Counted from the stretch's first letter, positions 26,318-37,059 are shown. The stretch is 64,000 nucleotides of DNA from Roseiarcus fermentans (GCF_003315135.1 NZ_QNRK01000010.1:1-64000), one strand, 5' to 3'. Notes: generated by a model from the sequence alone, not told the origin. Made by a program: numbers and translations.

Positions 26318-27224
26318 GTTCGACCAGCCCTTTCGCACGGAGCAACCCGGACGGTTTCGCAACCAGGACGAGGATGACGAAGGCGAAGGCGAAGGCGTCG
26401 CGGAACGCCCTCAGGTCGGGGGGCAGGTAGGCTTGGAACATGATGACGATGGCGCCGATGACGAAGCCGCCGACGACCGCGCCGGCGAGGCTGCCCATGC
26501 CCCCGACCACGGTGGCGATGAAAGCGAACAGGGCGATCGGCTGGCCCATCGTCTGGGTCAGCGATCCGGTCTGCGCGACGAGCAGCAGCGCCGCCACGGC
26601 CGCGAGGGCGCCGCTGATCACGAAGGCGAGCCCGATCACGAGATCCGCGCGCACGCCGAGGTAGCGCGCCATCCGGAAATCCTCCGCCGCGGCCCGCATC
26701 TGGATGCCGACGCTGGTCCGCCGCAGGACAATGGTCATGCCGACCATCAGGGCGAGGGTGACGGCGATCGTCACGAGGTTCAGGTTGGGAATCGTCAGCG
26801 GACCGACATGGGTCTGGTCGCCGAGGACAGGCCACAGGTTGACCGATTTCGGACGCGCCCCGTAGATCACCATGATGGCGTTCTGAATGACGTAGCTCAA
26901 CGCGAAGGACGCCGCCATCAGGGTCGGCGGACTGGCGCCGCGCAGAGGTCGGAAGACGAGATAATCCGACGCCAGCGCGATCGCGATCACGGCGATGCAG
27001 ACTGTCGGGATGAGCAGTTCCCAACTCCACCCTCCGACCAGCACCTGCGCGACGTCGGCGCTGGACGGAATGATCAGCGCGTAGGCGCCGAAGGTTATGA
27101 AATCGCCATGAGCGAAATTGATCAGCTTCAGGACGCCGAAAATCAGGCCGATGCCGAGCGCCGTCAGAGCATAAAGGCTGCCGAGGCTGAGCGCGTCGAG
27201 GACGTTCTGCAGGAAGGTGATCAC
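26310..27224 (-). CDS. livH: Branched-chain-type ABC transporter permease LivH
   Basis: This 304-residue integral membrane protein has the LivH signature near the N terminus (LGSLYALTALGIGLIFGVLK, NFAHGDFITFGAY) and the cytoplasmic EAA-like loop MRAAAEDFRMARYLGV that contacts the ATPases. It overlaps livF upstream (ATGA) and livM downstream, so expression is tightly coupled. Confidence 0.92.
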   Translation of the reverse strand: MITFLQNVLDALSLGSLYALTALGIGLIFGVLKLINFAHGDFITFGAYALIIPSSADVAQVLVGGWSWELLIPTVCIAVIAIALASDYLVFRPLRGASPPTLMAASFALSYVIQNAIMVIYGARPKSVNLWPVLGDQTHVGPLTIPNLNLVTIAVTLALMVGMTIVLRRTSVGIQMRAAAEDFRMARYLGVRADLVIGLAFVISGALAAVAALLLVAQTGSLTQTMGQPIALFAFIATVVGGMGSLAGAVVGGFVIGAIVIMFQAYLPPDLRAFRDAFAFAFVILVLVAKPSGLLRAKGLVERV

Positions 27225-27961
27225 TGCGCCGCCTCTCCGACTTCACGCCGCTCGTCGAAGCCGAAATAGGCGCGCATGACCGCCTCGCCGTCCTGCAAAT
27301 CCTCGGCGCGCCCCTCGAGCCGCATCTCGCCGCTCCGCAGGACATAAATCCGGTTCGCATGCCGAAGCGCCCGCTTCGAGCTCTGTTCGTTGATCAGCAG
27401 GGTGAGCGCCTTCTCATCGCGCAGGGACATCAGGATCTCGTAGACCTGATCCACGATCTTGGGGGCGAGGCCGAGCGACGGCTCGTCGACCAGCATGATC
27501 CGGGGGCCGGTCATCAGCGCGCGCCCGATCGCAAGCATCTGCTGCTCACCGCCGGACAGGCTGCCGGCCGAGGAGCGGAAGCGCTCGGCGAGACGCGGGA
27601 AGTGCGCCATTACCTCATCCAGCCGGGCTTGGATCGATTCGCGGTCCTTCGCCATGAACGCGCCCAGCCGGAGGTTCTCCTCCACGGTCAACGTCTTGAA
27701 AATATTCCGTCCTTCGGGCACGAGCGACAATCCTGACCGGGCGATCTGCTCGGGTCGCCTTCCAGCAATTCGCTTGCCGTCCAGCGTCACCGATCCGTGC
27801 GTCGCCGAGACGCCGCCGGCGATGCAGGCGAAGAGGGTCGATTTGCCAGCGCCGTTCGGTCCGATCAGGCACACCGTCTCGCCGCGCTCCACGTGCAGCG
27901 AGACGCCGCGCAGAGCGGTCAGGCGTCCGTACCGGACTTCGAGGCCCTCGACCTTCAACAT
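27221..27961 (-). CDS. livF: Branched-chain-type ABC transporter ATPase LivF
   Basis: This 246-residue ATPase has Walker A GPNGAGKST, the signature SLSGGEQQM, Walker B IMLVDEPSLGLAP and the LivF-specific LVPEGRNIF. The ATG at 27961 overlaps the livG stop by one base (TGATG). An in-frame ATG at 28117 lies deep inside livG and is unlikely. Confidence 0.93.
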   Translation of the reverse strand: MLKVEGLEVRYGRLTALRGVSLHVERGETVCLIGPNGAGKSTLFACIAGGVSATHGSVTLDGKRIAGRRPEQIARSGLSLVPEGRNIFKTLTVEENLRLGAFMAKDRESIQARLDEVMAHFPRLAERFRSSAGSLSGGEQQMLAIGRALMTGPRIMLVDEPSLGLAPKIVDQVYEILMSLRDEKALTLLINEQSSKRALRHANRIYVLRSGEMRLEGRAEDLQDGEAVMRAYFGFDERREVGEAAQ

Positions 27962-28806
27962 CAGCCCTCGCCGAGATAGGCGGATATGACTCCCGGCTCC
28001 TTCTGGACCGCCTCCGGCGTTCCTTCCGCGATCCGCCGTCCGCCATCCAGGACCACGATGCGGGAGCAGGAGTTCATCACGACACGCATATTGTGTTCGA
28101 TCAGAAGGACGCCGCACCCGTAGCGCCCGGGAATTTCATTGACGAAGCCAAGCAGCTCATCGCACTCGGAATCCGACATTCCCGCGGCCGGCTCATCGAG
28201 CAGGAGGTATTCGGGCGGAACGACGAGCGCCCGCGCGATCGCCACGCGTCGTTCGTCGGTGTAGGGAAGAACGCCCGCCAGCCGCTCGGCGCTGTCGGCG
28301 ACACCGAGCCAATCGAGCGCGTCCATGGCTTCCCTCGCGGCGGCCCGGCGCGAGCGGCCGAGGCCGACCGCAGTCGTCTCGACGTTCTCCAGCACGGTCA
28401 TGTCTTTGAACAGACGCCCCGATTGGAAGGTGCGGGCGACTCCGGCGCGTCGGAACTTCTGCGGCGACCAGCCGGTGATGTCCATCTGGCCCAGCAAGAT
28501 CCGCCCCTCGCTCGGCCTCTGATGGCCGGTGAGGCAATTGACGAGCGTTGTCTTTCCTGCGCCGTTCGGCCCGATCAGACCAAGCACCTCGCCGCGCCTC
28601 ACGGTGAGGTCGACCTCACTGATCGCGGCGAGGCCTTGAAAGCGCACGCTTATGCCGGCCGCGGCGAGATCGGTCGCGGAGCAGTCTGAGGCGTGCGTCA
28701 GGGTCGCGCTCATCGGCGACGGAAGCGGGTTGGCGACGCCCGGCGGCCGGTCGTCGGTATCAGAGTGTCGGAGCGCGACGCTCGCTTCCGTGCGCCGCCC
28801 CATCAT
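27961..28806 (-). CDS. livG: Branched-chain-type ABC transporter ATPase LivG
   Basis: This 281-residue ATPase has Walker A GPNGAGKTT, Q-loop region VARTFQSGRLF and Walker B YLLLDEPAAGMSDSE. The signature region is degenerate: PYTDERRVAIARAL stands where LSxGxQ-type LivG proteins read LPYGxQRR. The first ATG (28806) overlaps the GntR stop; a second ATG follows directly, and one at 28713 would drop a low-similarity leader of about 31 residues. Confidence 0.9.
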   Translation of the reverse strand: MMGRRTEASVALRHSDTDDRPPGVANPLPSPMSATLTHASDCSATDLAAAGISVRFQGLAAISEVDLTVRRGEVLGLIGPNGAGKTTLVNCLTGHQRPSEGRILLGQMDITGWSPQKFRRAGVARTFQSGRLFKDMTVLENVETTAVGLGRSRRAAAREAMDALDWLGVADSAERLAGVLPYTDERRVAIARALVVPPEYLLLDEPAAGMSDSECDELLGFVNEIPGRYGCGVLLIEHNMRVVMNSCSRIVVLDGGRRIAEGTPEAVQKEPGVISAYLGEG

Positions 28807-29579
28807 GCCGCGGATCCGCTCCGCTCGTCGAACGGCGCCTCGCCGTCGACGAGAAAGTGCTTCGCCGCATCAACGATATCCGAGCGGATGGCCTCCGCCG
28901 CGCGCTCGCCGTTGCGGTCGCGCAACGCCTGGACGAGGGTCAGGTGGTGGGCGAAACTCGCGCCCATGTAGTCGCGCGGGCCGTCCTGCCTGCGGCTCCT
29001 GCGCAGCGGTTGGAGAAGCCACGGGCCCGCCTGCAGCCAAAGCATGCCGATCAGCGACAGAAGGGTCGGGGCGCGCGCAGCGGCGTAGACGGCGAAGTGA
29101 AATCGCTGATTGGCGGCGAGCGTCTTGCCGACGTCGGACGCCCGACTCGTCTCGATGAAGTCGTTGTTCAAGCTCTCGATCGCTTGCAACTCCGCTTCCG
29201 TCGCCCTGGAGGCCGCGAGCCGCGCCGCCTCGCTCTCCAGCGCGACCCGGATCGTGTGCAACTCGTCGAGCCGCTCCTTCGTCATCAGAGGAATGCGGAT
29301 CGTTCGGTTCGCAAGGACCTCGACCGCGCCTTCGGTGGCGAGGCGGCGAAGCGCCTCGCGCACCGGCATCGCGGAGGTGCCGAACTGTTGCGCGACGCCG
29401 CGAATCGTCAACGAATCGCCGGACGCGAAGCGGCCGGCCATGATCGCCTTGCGCAGCTCCTCATAGACTCGCTCGTAGAGGGTGAAGTGGGTGATCGGCG
29501 CGAACCGCGGTCCGTTCTCCCCATCGCACCCCGCCTCGTCCGGCGGGCGCGGCGCGGTCTGCCCTGTTTCCGACGTCAA
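28803..29579 (-). CDS. GntR-family regulator (FCD type) 2
   Basis: This protein (258 residues from the preferred TTG at 29579) has a GntR winged helix (YEELRKAIMAGRF, LTIRGVAQQFGTSAMPVREAL) and an FCD domain (NQRFHFAVYAAAR, SFAHHLTLVQAL). It is similar throughout to the GntR at 14457. The TTG is preceded by GGAGG. ATGs at 29651 and 29807 are in frame but would put the 29599 operator inside the gene and overlap the divergent livK leader. It heads the long leftward operon and is coupled to livG by ATGA. Confidence 0.85.
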   Translation of the reverse strand: MTSETGQTAPRPPDEAGCDGENGPRFAPITHFTLYERVYEELRKAIMAGRFASGDSLTIRGVAQQFGTSAMPVREALRRLATEGAVEVLANRTIRIPLMTKERLDELHTIRVALESEAARLAASRATEAELQAIESLNNDFIETSRASDVGKTLAANQRFHFAVYAAARAPTLLSLIGMLWLQAGPWLLQPLRRSRRQDGPRDYMGASFAHHLTLVQALRDRNGERAAEAIRSDIVDAAKHFLVDGEAPFDERSGSAA

Positions 29580-29598
29580 GACTGGAATCGCCTCCGAA

Positions 29599-29610
29599 CT
29601 GTGATCACAG
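29599..29610. promoter_or_regulatory. GntR-type operator at gntR2/livK
   Basis: CTGTGATCACAG is a 12-bp perfect palindrome with the same TGTGATCACA core as the two sites at gntR1. It lies 20 bp upstream of the TTG start of gntR2. A second inverted repeat, GATACG-N13-CGTATC, follows directly at 29609-29633. A TTGACA hexamer at 29622-29627 may be the livK -35 box, although no good -10 was seen. Confidence 0.72.
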
Positions 29611-29712
29611 ATACGATATACTTGACAGCGTATCGTGTCTAACGGAATCATGACAGCCTTGGAGGCCGCGGCCGAGTTCCGGGCGCGCACCAGCGATCGA
29701 TGAGGTCCAGAC

Positions 29713-30912
29713 ATGAAACGAACAACGGCGGCGAGCTGTCTCGCCGCGCTCGCGTTCGGCGCGCCGACGATCCTTCCGGCCCACGCGGACGAGAAACCCA
29801 TCGTCATCGGATTTGCGACCGCGCAAACCGGCTGGGTCGCCCCTTACGACAACGGGGTCAAGGCGGCCGAGATCGCGATCGAGGAGATCAACGCCAAGGG
29901 CGGTCTTCTCGGAAGGCCCATCGTCACGGTGTACTCCGACACGAAGAGCGACCGGGCGCAGGGAGCCAAGGCCGGCCTCGACGTGATCCAGAAGGGCGCC
30001 GACCTCGTGGTCGTGACCTGCGACTACGATATGGGCGCCCCGGCCGCGCTCGAAGCTGCGCGGGCGGGCAAGGTCGCCTGGTCGCTGTGCGCGGAAGACG
30101 CCAAGATGGGGGTGCAGGGCGTCGGGCCGCTGACGTTCACCGCCTCCGGCGCCGCGCAGCTGCAAGGCGCGTCGCTCGCCGAATGGGCCTACAAGAACAA
30201 GGGGATCCGCAATCCCTACGTCCTTCTCGACACGTCGGTCGAGTACAACAAGTCGGTGTGCTTCGGTTTCGACGTGGCCTGGAAGGCCCTGTCGGGCGCG
30301 GAGCCGAAGGCCCGCGACACGTTCAAGAACGCGGATCCTTCGATCGCCTCGCAGATTACCCGGATGAAGGGAAGCACGCCCGCGCCCGATGCAATCGTCC
30401 TGTGCTCCTATGCGCCAGGCGGCGCCACGGCGACCAAGCAGATCCGGGCGGCCGGCCTCGACGTCCCGATTCTCGCCGCCACCGCCATGGACGGAAACTT
30501 CTGGCTGGGCGCCGTTCCGAACCTCAGCAACTTCTATTATCCTGTCCTCGGCTCGGTCTATGGCGACGATCCGGATCCGGCGATCAACGAGTTCCTGAAA
30601 AAATACGAGGCCAAGTACAACTCGAGCCCGGCAGAGTCGCACACGCTGGCCGGCTACGAACTGATCCAGCTCTACGCAGCGGCTGTCGAAAAGGCCAAAT
30701 CGACCGACCCCAAGGCTGTCACTGCTGCGGCGGAAACCTTCAAGGACTTGCCGACGTTGCTCGGCCCCTTCAGCTTCACGCCCGACCTGCACATTCAAAC
30801 CAAGTTCCGCTATACGATCATGTCGGTTGACGGCGGCAAGCACAAGTCGGTCGAAAAGTGGACGTCGGAGACGCCCATGACGAAGGCCGAGCTCTTCAGG
30901 AAGGCTGAGTAA
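29713..30912 (+). CDS. livK: Branched-chain-type periplasmic substrate-binding protein
   Basis: This 399-residue LivK-type binding protein has a signal peptide (MKRTTAASCLAALAFGAP, cleavage near AHA-DE) and a type I periplasmic fold starting KPIVIGFATAQTGWVAPYDNG. It delivers ligand to the LivHM-FG importer encoded divergently. The ligand is probably the substrate of the hyu locus and not a branched-chain amino acid. Homologues bind amides, ureas and aromatic acids. Confidence 0.92.
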   Translation: MKRTTAASCLAALAFGAPTILPAHADEKPIVIGFATAQTGWVAPYDNGVKAAEIAIEEINAKGGLLGRPIVTVYSDTKSDRAQGAKAGLDVIQKGADLVVVTCDYDMGAPAALEAARAGKVAWSLCAEDAKMGVQGVGPLTFTASGAAQLQGASLAEWAYKNKGIRNPYVLLDTSVEYNKSVCFGFDVAWKALSGAEPKARDTFKNADPSIASQITRMKGSTPAPDAIVLCSYAPGGATATKQIRAAGLDVPILAATAMDGNFWLGAVPNLSNFYYPVLGSVYGDDPDPAINEFLKKYEAKYNSSPAESHTLAGYELIQLYAAAVEKAKSTDPKAVTAAAETFKDLPTLLGPFSFTPDLHIQTKFRYTIMSVDGGKHKSVEKWTSETPMTKAELFRKAE

Positions 30913-30940
30913 AGCGAACAGGGAGCGGGGTCTCACGGCT

Positions 30941-30961
30941 GCAGCCCCTCGCACGGGCTGC
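30941..30961 (+). terminator. Probable terminator of livK
   Basis: GCAGCCC-CTCGCAC-GGGCTGC is a perfect 7-bp stem with a 7-nt loop, followed by a modest T-rich run (GTTTCTTC). It lies 28 bp after the livK stop. Confidence 0.55.
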
Positions 30962-31131
30962 GACCGTTTCTTCATGCCCTTGATCATTGGCTGGGCGGCC
31001 CTTTGAGGATCGGCCAGAGCAAGGAAACGCCATGACATCAGTAAGTGCGACGTCGTCGGCCAGTCCGTCGTTGCTACGGAACAGTCAGACCAGGTTCTCA
31101 AAGCCTGTCGTGGTCAGACGGACGGCGAAGG

Positions 31132-31557
31132 ATTTCCGAAGCGCCCAAGGTTGAATTCTATCGCGGTGTCGTTCACCTGTGGCATTGCGATGTCATGGGC
31201 ACTTTACCAGGCGCCATTACGCGGCGATATGACGCGAGCTATCATTTGCCGGCGGCGATCGGGTTCAGGCCGCGTCATCTTAAAGAGGGGATCGGGTTCG
31301 CCGACTTCAAGGCGACCTTCACCTGCAAGGCCGACCTGCGAGCAGGCGACCTTTTTCTTATCCAGGGGTGGATCGTCCGCACCGGCGAGAAATCCCTCAC
31401 GGCCCGTTAGGCAATGAAGACCCTCGACGAAGACGTGACGGCGGCCGAAATGGAAACTGTTTCCGTGCAAGCCGATCTTCGGGCCCGAAAAGCGGTTCCC
31501 ATCGGCGCGGACGTTCGCAAGCGCCCCGAGGCTCTCCTGGAGCACGAGGAGGAATGA
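31132..31557 (+). pseudogene. Decayed thioesterase (hotdog family) gene
   Basis: The reading frame starts near EAPKVEFYRGVVHLWHCDVMG, the beginning of an acyl-CoA thioesterase-like hotdog protein. The usual MGHxNxxxY region is missing, and the frame resumes as DASYHLPAAIGFRPRHLKE. An in-frame TAG at 31408-31410 splits SLTAR from AMKTLDEDVTAAEMETVSVQADL, which continues in the same frame to a TGA at 31555. No good start codon remains. It lies downstream of livK, so the locus may once have included a thioesterase. Confidence 0.65.
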
Positions 31558-31602
31558 TATGAGCGCTTCGCCAGGCGCTCATCGAGCCGACGGGGAAAGC
31601 GC

Positions 31603-31705
31603 GGCGCTGGTCACTTTGTGCGAGGAGCGGTTCGACAAGACTGACGCCGAAAGCACGGCCCGCGCGCACGCTCCATGCCCGCCAAGCCGCGCTGCGATCG
31701 ATCCA
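31603..31705 (+). repeat. Remnant shared with 9828-9925
   Basis: GCGCGGCGCTGGT then TGCGAGGAG and TTCGACAAGAC form a diverged copy of sequence at about 9828-9925. Both translate on the plus strand to AALVTLCEE..DKTDAE. The family is not recognised. Both copies are in gene-poor DNA and both appear broken, so they may be leftovers of one gene family or of a mobile segment. Confidence 0.45.
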
Positions 31706-31737
31706 AAAAATAAACGTCGGCGCTCGGAGTCCTCCGA
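31704..31737 (-). terminator. Probable terminator of tRNA-Arg
   Basis: On the minus strand a TCGGAG-GA-CTCCGA hairpin is followed 9 nt later by a T-rich tract (TTTATTTTTT). It lies about 45 bp beyond the encoded CCA end of the tRNA. Confidence 0.5.
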
Positions 31738-31780
31738 TGCGGTAGGCCCGATGACGAAGTTCGCACTTGGCCAACATTGT

Positions 31781-31857
31781 TGGCGCGCCCGAAGAGATTC
31801 GAACTCCTGACCCCCAGATTCGTAGTCTGGTGCTCTATCCAGCTGAGCTACGGGCGC
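31781..31857 (-). tRNA. tRNA-Arg (ACG)
   Basis: A complete 77-nt cloverleaf includes an encoded CCA. The acceptor stem is GCGCCCG/CGGGCGC, the D-arm GCTC..GAGC, and the anticodon arm CCAGA-CTACGAA-TCTGG with anticodon ACG. The T-arm is AGGAG/CTCTT with loop TTCGAAT, and the discriminator is G. ACG becomes ICG by editing and reads CGU, CGC and CGA. Confidence 0.96.
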
Positions 31858-31907
31858 GCACACCGTCCCGCGGGGCGGAGAACGCCCCCGTCGAAAACGG
31901 ATGGCGC

Positions 31908-31936
31908 CGTCTAGCTTCTTTTGCGGCGGCACGCAA
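31908..31936 (-). promoter_or_regulatory. Putative tRNA-Arg promoter
   Basis: On the minus strand TTGCGT and TAGACG are separated by 17 nt, about 50 bp upstream of the tRNA. The TTGCGT directly abuts the left target duplication of the IS element. Confidence 0.4.
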
Positions 31937-31953
31937 GGGCCCGCCGGCGGCTT
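31937..31953. repeat. Left target-site duplication of the IS element
   Basis: GGGCCCGCCGGCGGCTT lies directly outside the left terminal repeat. The right copy at 33336-33352 differs at one of 17 positions. Confidence 0.75.
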
Positions 31954-33335
31954 TGTCGGTAGCACACGATGTCCGGTTTAGGTAGCGCACGATCTGTCCG
32001 GTAGCTTTGGCCCCTTTTGGGGGTCGGGAATGCGCTGGACGGAAGCCCTTCAGGGGGTGCGCACGGCGATGTTTTTGAATCTTCTGCACCGCTGAGAATC
32101 TGCGGAACTCAATCAGGAGGAGGCGGCAGAGCTGCTTGGGGTCGACGTCCGGACATTTCGGCGTTGGACGCGCCGGTACGAAGAGGAGGGCGAGGCCGGG
32201 TTGGTCGACCAGCGGCTTGGCAAGGCTTCGGGCAAGCGGGTCCCGTTGGATCGGGCGGAGGAGGTGGAACGGCTCTATCGCGAGCGCTACCAGGGTTTCA
32301 CGGGGAAGCACTTCCAGGAGCATCTGGTGAAGGACCACGGCTTCGGCTGGGGCTATACTTGGCTGAAACTGCATCTGCAGTGGAAAGGCGTGGTGGCGAA
32401 GGCGCCGCGCAAGGGCGCGCATCGGCGCAAACGAGAGCGCCGGGCGCTGCCGAGGATGATGCTGCACCAGGACGGCTCGCGCCACGCATGGCTCGAGGGT
32501 CAGCCGGCCCTCGACCTGATCGTGACCTTGGACGATGCCACGGGCGCGATCTACTCGGCGTTTCTCGTCGAGGAGGAGGGCACGACATCGACCTTTCGGG
32601 CGCTGAAGGAGGTGTTCTCGCAGCACGGCCTGCCGATGAGCCTCTACACCGACCGCGGCGCGCATTACTTCTTCACCGCGAAGGCAGGCGAGATCGACCG
32701 GGGCCATCTGGCGCAAGTCGGCCGGGCCTTCCAGCAACTCGGCGTCGAACACATCGGCGCATACTCGCCGCAGGCGCGTGGTCGCTCAGAACGGGCGTTC
32801 CACACGCTTCAGGATCGCCTGGTCAACGACATCAGGCTCGCCGGCGTCACGACCGTTGCGGCGGCCAACGCCTTCATCCGCGAGACCGATCTGCCGGCGC
32901 ACAACCGGCTCTTCGCGGTCGAGCCCGCCGGCGAAGGCTCGACCTTCACCCCGATCCCGGGCGTCGACCTCGACGAGATCCTGTGCGTGCAGGAGGAGCG
33001 GCAAGTCGGCAACGACAATTGCGTCTCCTACCGGACGCTGAAGCTCCAGATCCCGCAAACCCCGATGCGCCGCATTTCGTCAAGGCCAAGGTCCGCGTCC
33101 ACGTCTACCTCGACGGCTCGCACGCCGTCTTTCACGGGCCGCGATGCATCGGCCGCTACGACGAGAAAGGACAGCTCAAGCCGTTCCTTCGCGCCGCCTG
33201 AATCCGCTCGGCGGCGCGACCTGTGGACATGTGGACGACGCTTCGCCCCGCCCACATGCCCACAGGAGAACAGAACCAGAAGAAGCGGACATTTGATGTG
33301 CTACCAAAACTGGACAACTTAATTCGCTATCGACA
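31954..33335 (+). mobile_element. IS1202-like insertion sequence, inactive
   Basis: This 1,382-bp element begins TGTCGGTAGC and ends GCTATCGACA, which are inverted (9 of 10). A second inner inverted match (TGTCCGGTTTAGGTAGC at 31970 against the complement of 33300-33316) extends the ends. The left end repeats the TGTC-GGTAGC unit three times. One transposase gene lies inside but is broken. Near-identical 17-bp direct repeats flank the element. Long target duplications are characteristic of IS1202-type (ISNCY) elements. Confidence 0.8.
32030..33201 (+). pseudogene. IS1202-type DDE transposase, broken
   Basis: The frame opens MRWTEALQGVRTAMFLNLLHR and hits a TGA at 32093-32095, where a Trp codon would fit, then continues in frame as an HTH region (QEEAAELLGVDVRTFRRW). 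The catalytic core has LIVTLDDATG, SLYTDRGAHYF and GRSERAFHTL, giving D-D-E. A frameshift near 33050-33065 moves the C terminus (DAPHFVKAKVRVHVYLDG, ending FLRAA) into the next frame. Two lesions make it inactive. Confidence 0.8.
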
Positions 33336-33352
33336 GGGCCCGCCGGCCGCTT
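33336..33352. repeat. Right target-site duplication of the IS element
   Basis: GGGCCCGCCGGCCGCTT matches the left copy at 31937-31953 in 16 of 17 positions and directly follows the right inverted repeat. Confidence 0.75.
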
Positions 33353-33899
33353 CTTCGAATCGAGACCCCGCGGCTCTTTTCAGCCGGCGTCCGGCTTCGA
33401 ACCCTCAAGCCAGACTTGGCCGGGTTCACAGCCCGGAACCTGGTCCGCGCGACGCAGCGGCGGCGATCGCGCAGCCTGCCCTTACGTTTCGCGGACCCGC
33501 TTTCCGGCCCGTAGGGACGGCCGGCTGCGTGGGAGCCCGCGCTTGGTCGGGCTTTCGCCTCAAAAAAGGGTTGACGAGGCGGGGAGCGGCGAATATGGTC
33601 CGCCCGTTTTCGGCAGGTCGTAGGGCTTCGCTGTACGGGACGACGCGTCCTGTACCCAACGGCTCTAAACACTGACGATCCCATCGACGAGCCACTTCCG
33701 GCCCCTGTGGGGCTGGTACTGTTTGGCATGATCGCGGCGAGAGCCGTGATCCTCTGCTTTGGCGGCGCCCGAACCCGAACATGGGGTTCAGTGGCGCTGT
33801 TGGTTTCGTGCGTTGTCCCGAGCGGCGCGCTGCGATGGATGAGGCATTTCAGTCTGGTCGCGAGGCCGGGCGTAAGGAACGGGAAGTTAAGGGCTCGCC
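33353..33899. other. Gene-free leader region of rpsL
   Basis: No gene is seen in this 547-bp stretch. It contains a sigma-70-like promoter at 33571-33599 and presumably the 5' leader of the str operon. rpoB/rpoC, which often lie upstream of rpsL in alphaproteobacteria, are not adjacent. Confidence 0.55.
33571..33599 (+). promoter_or_regulatory. Probable promoter of the str operon
   Basis: TTGACG (33571-33576) and TATGGT (33594-33599) are separated by exactly 17 bp. The sites lie about 300 bp before rpsL on its strand and are the best sigma-70-like match in the region. Confidence 0.55.
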
Positions 33900-34271
33900 A
33901 TGCCGACCATAAGCCAGTTGATCCGCAAGCCGCGGCAACCGAAGACCTACCGCGAGAAGGCCCGCCATCTCGAGGCGAGCCCCCAGAAGCGCGGCGTGTG
34001 CACGCGCGTCTACACCACGACGCCGAAAAAACCGAACTCGGCGCTGCGCAAGGTCGCCAAGGTCCGGCTCACCAACGGCTTCGAGGTCATCGGCTACATC
34101 CCGGGCGAGGGCCACAACCTGCAGGAGCACTCGGTGGTCATGATCCGCGGCGGTCGCGTCAAGGACTTGCCGGGCGTGCGCTACCACATCTTGCGCGGCG
34201 TTCTCGACACGCAGGGCGTCAAGGACCGCAAGCAGCGTCGCTCGAAGTACGGCGCCAAGCGTCCGAAGTGA
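33900..34271 (+). CDS. rpsL: 30S ribosomal protein S12
   Basis: This 123-residue S12 has the decoding-centre loops [13 protein letters not shown] and [13 protein letters not shown] and ends SKYGAKRPK. Both are wild-type-like, with the lysines linked to streptomycin sensitivity present. The N terminus ([18 protein letters not shown]) is the variant I associate with Methylobacterium/Beijerinckiaceae relatives. It is the first gene of the str operon. Confidence 0.98.
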   Translation: MPTISQLIRKPRQPKTYREKARHLEASPQKRGVCTRVYTTTPKKPNSALRKVAKVRLTNGFEVIGYIPGEGHNLQEHSVVMIRGGRVKDLPGVRYHILRGVLDTQGVKDRKQRRSKYGAKRPK

Positions 34272-34430
34272 TCTGAGCGCAGCGAAGGTCTTCCCCGGAC
34301 AGACCGCAGCGAAGGTCGCGGGGTCCGGCTATGAACAGAGGGTCGCCCCGGAACGGAGCCAAGCGGCGCTCCGGCCCCAGCGGTAAGAATCCACGGCCGG
34401 TCCGACCGGCCTCGATGAAGAGAGAGTTAG

Positions 34431-34904
<474 letters not shown>

Positions 34905-34935
34905 GCGGCGTCCTCTCTCAGTCGGGAACACGATC

Positions 34936-37011
<2,076 letters not shown>

Positions 37012-37059
37012 GGCGCGGCGCCCCGCGTTGAAGGTAAGGCCTCGAAAAGGAGTTCGGTA

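Noticed and set aside
31781-31857. Phage or island attachment site at tRNA-Arg
   Set aside because: No integrase and no duplicate of the tRNA 3' end were seen in the window; kept only as a suggestion.
33353-33899. Small genes upstream of rpsL
   Set aside because: The open frames here (for example 33707-34276) run into rpsL in another frame and have no family features.
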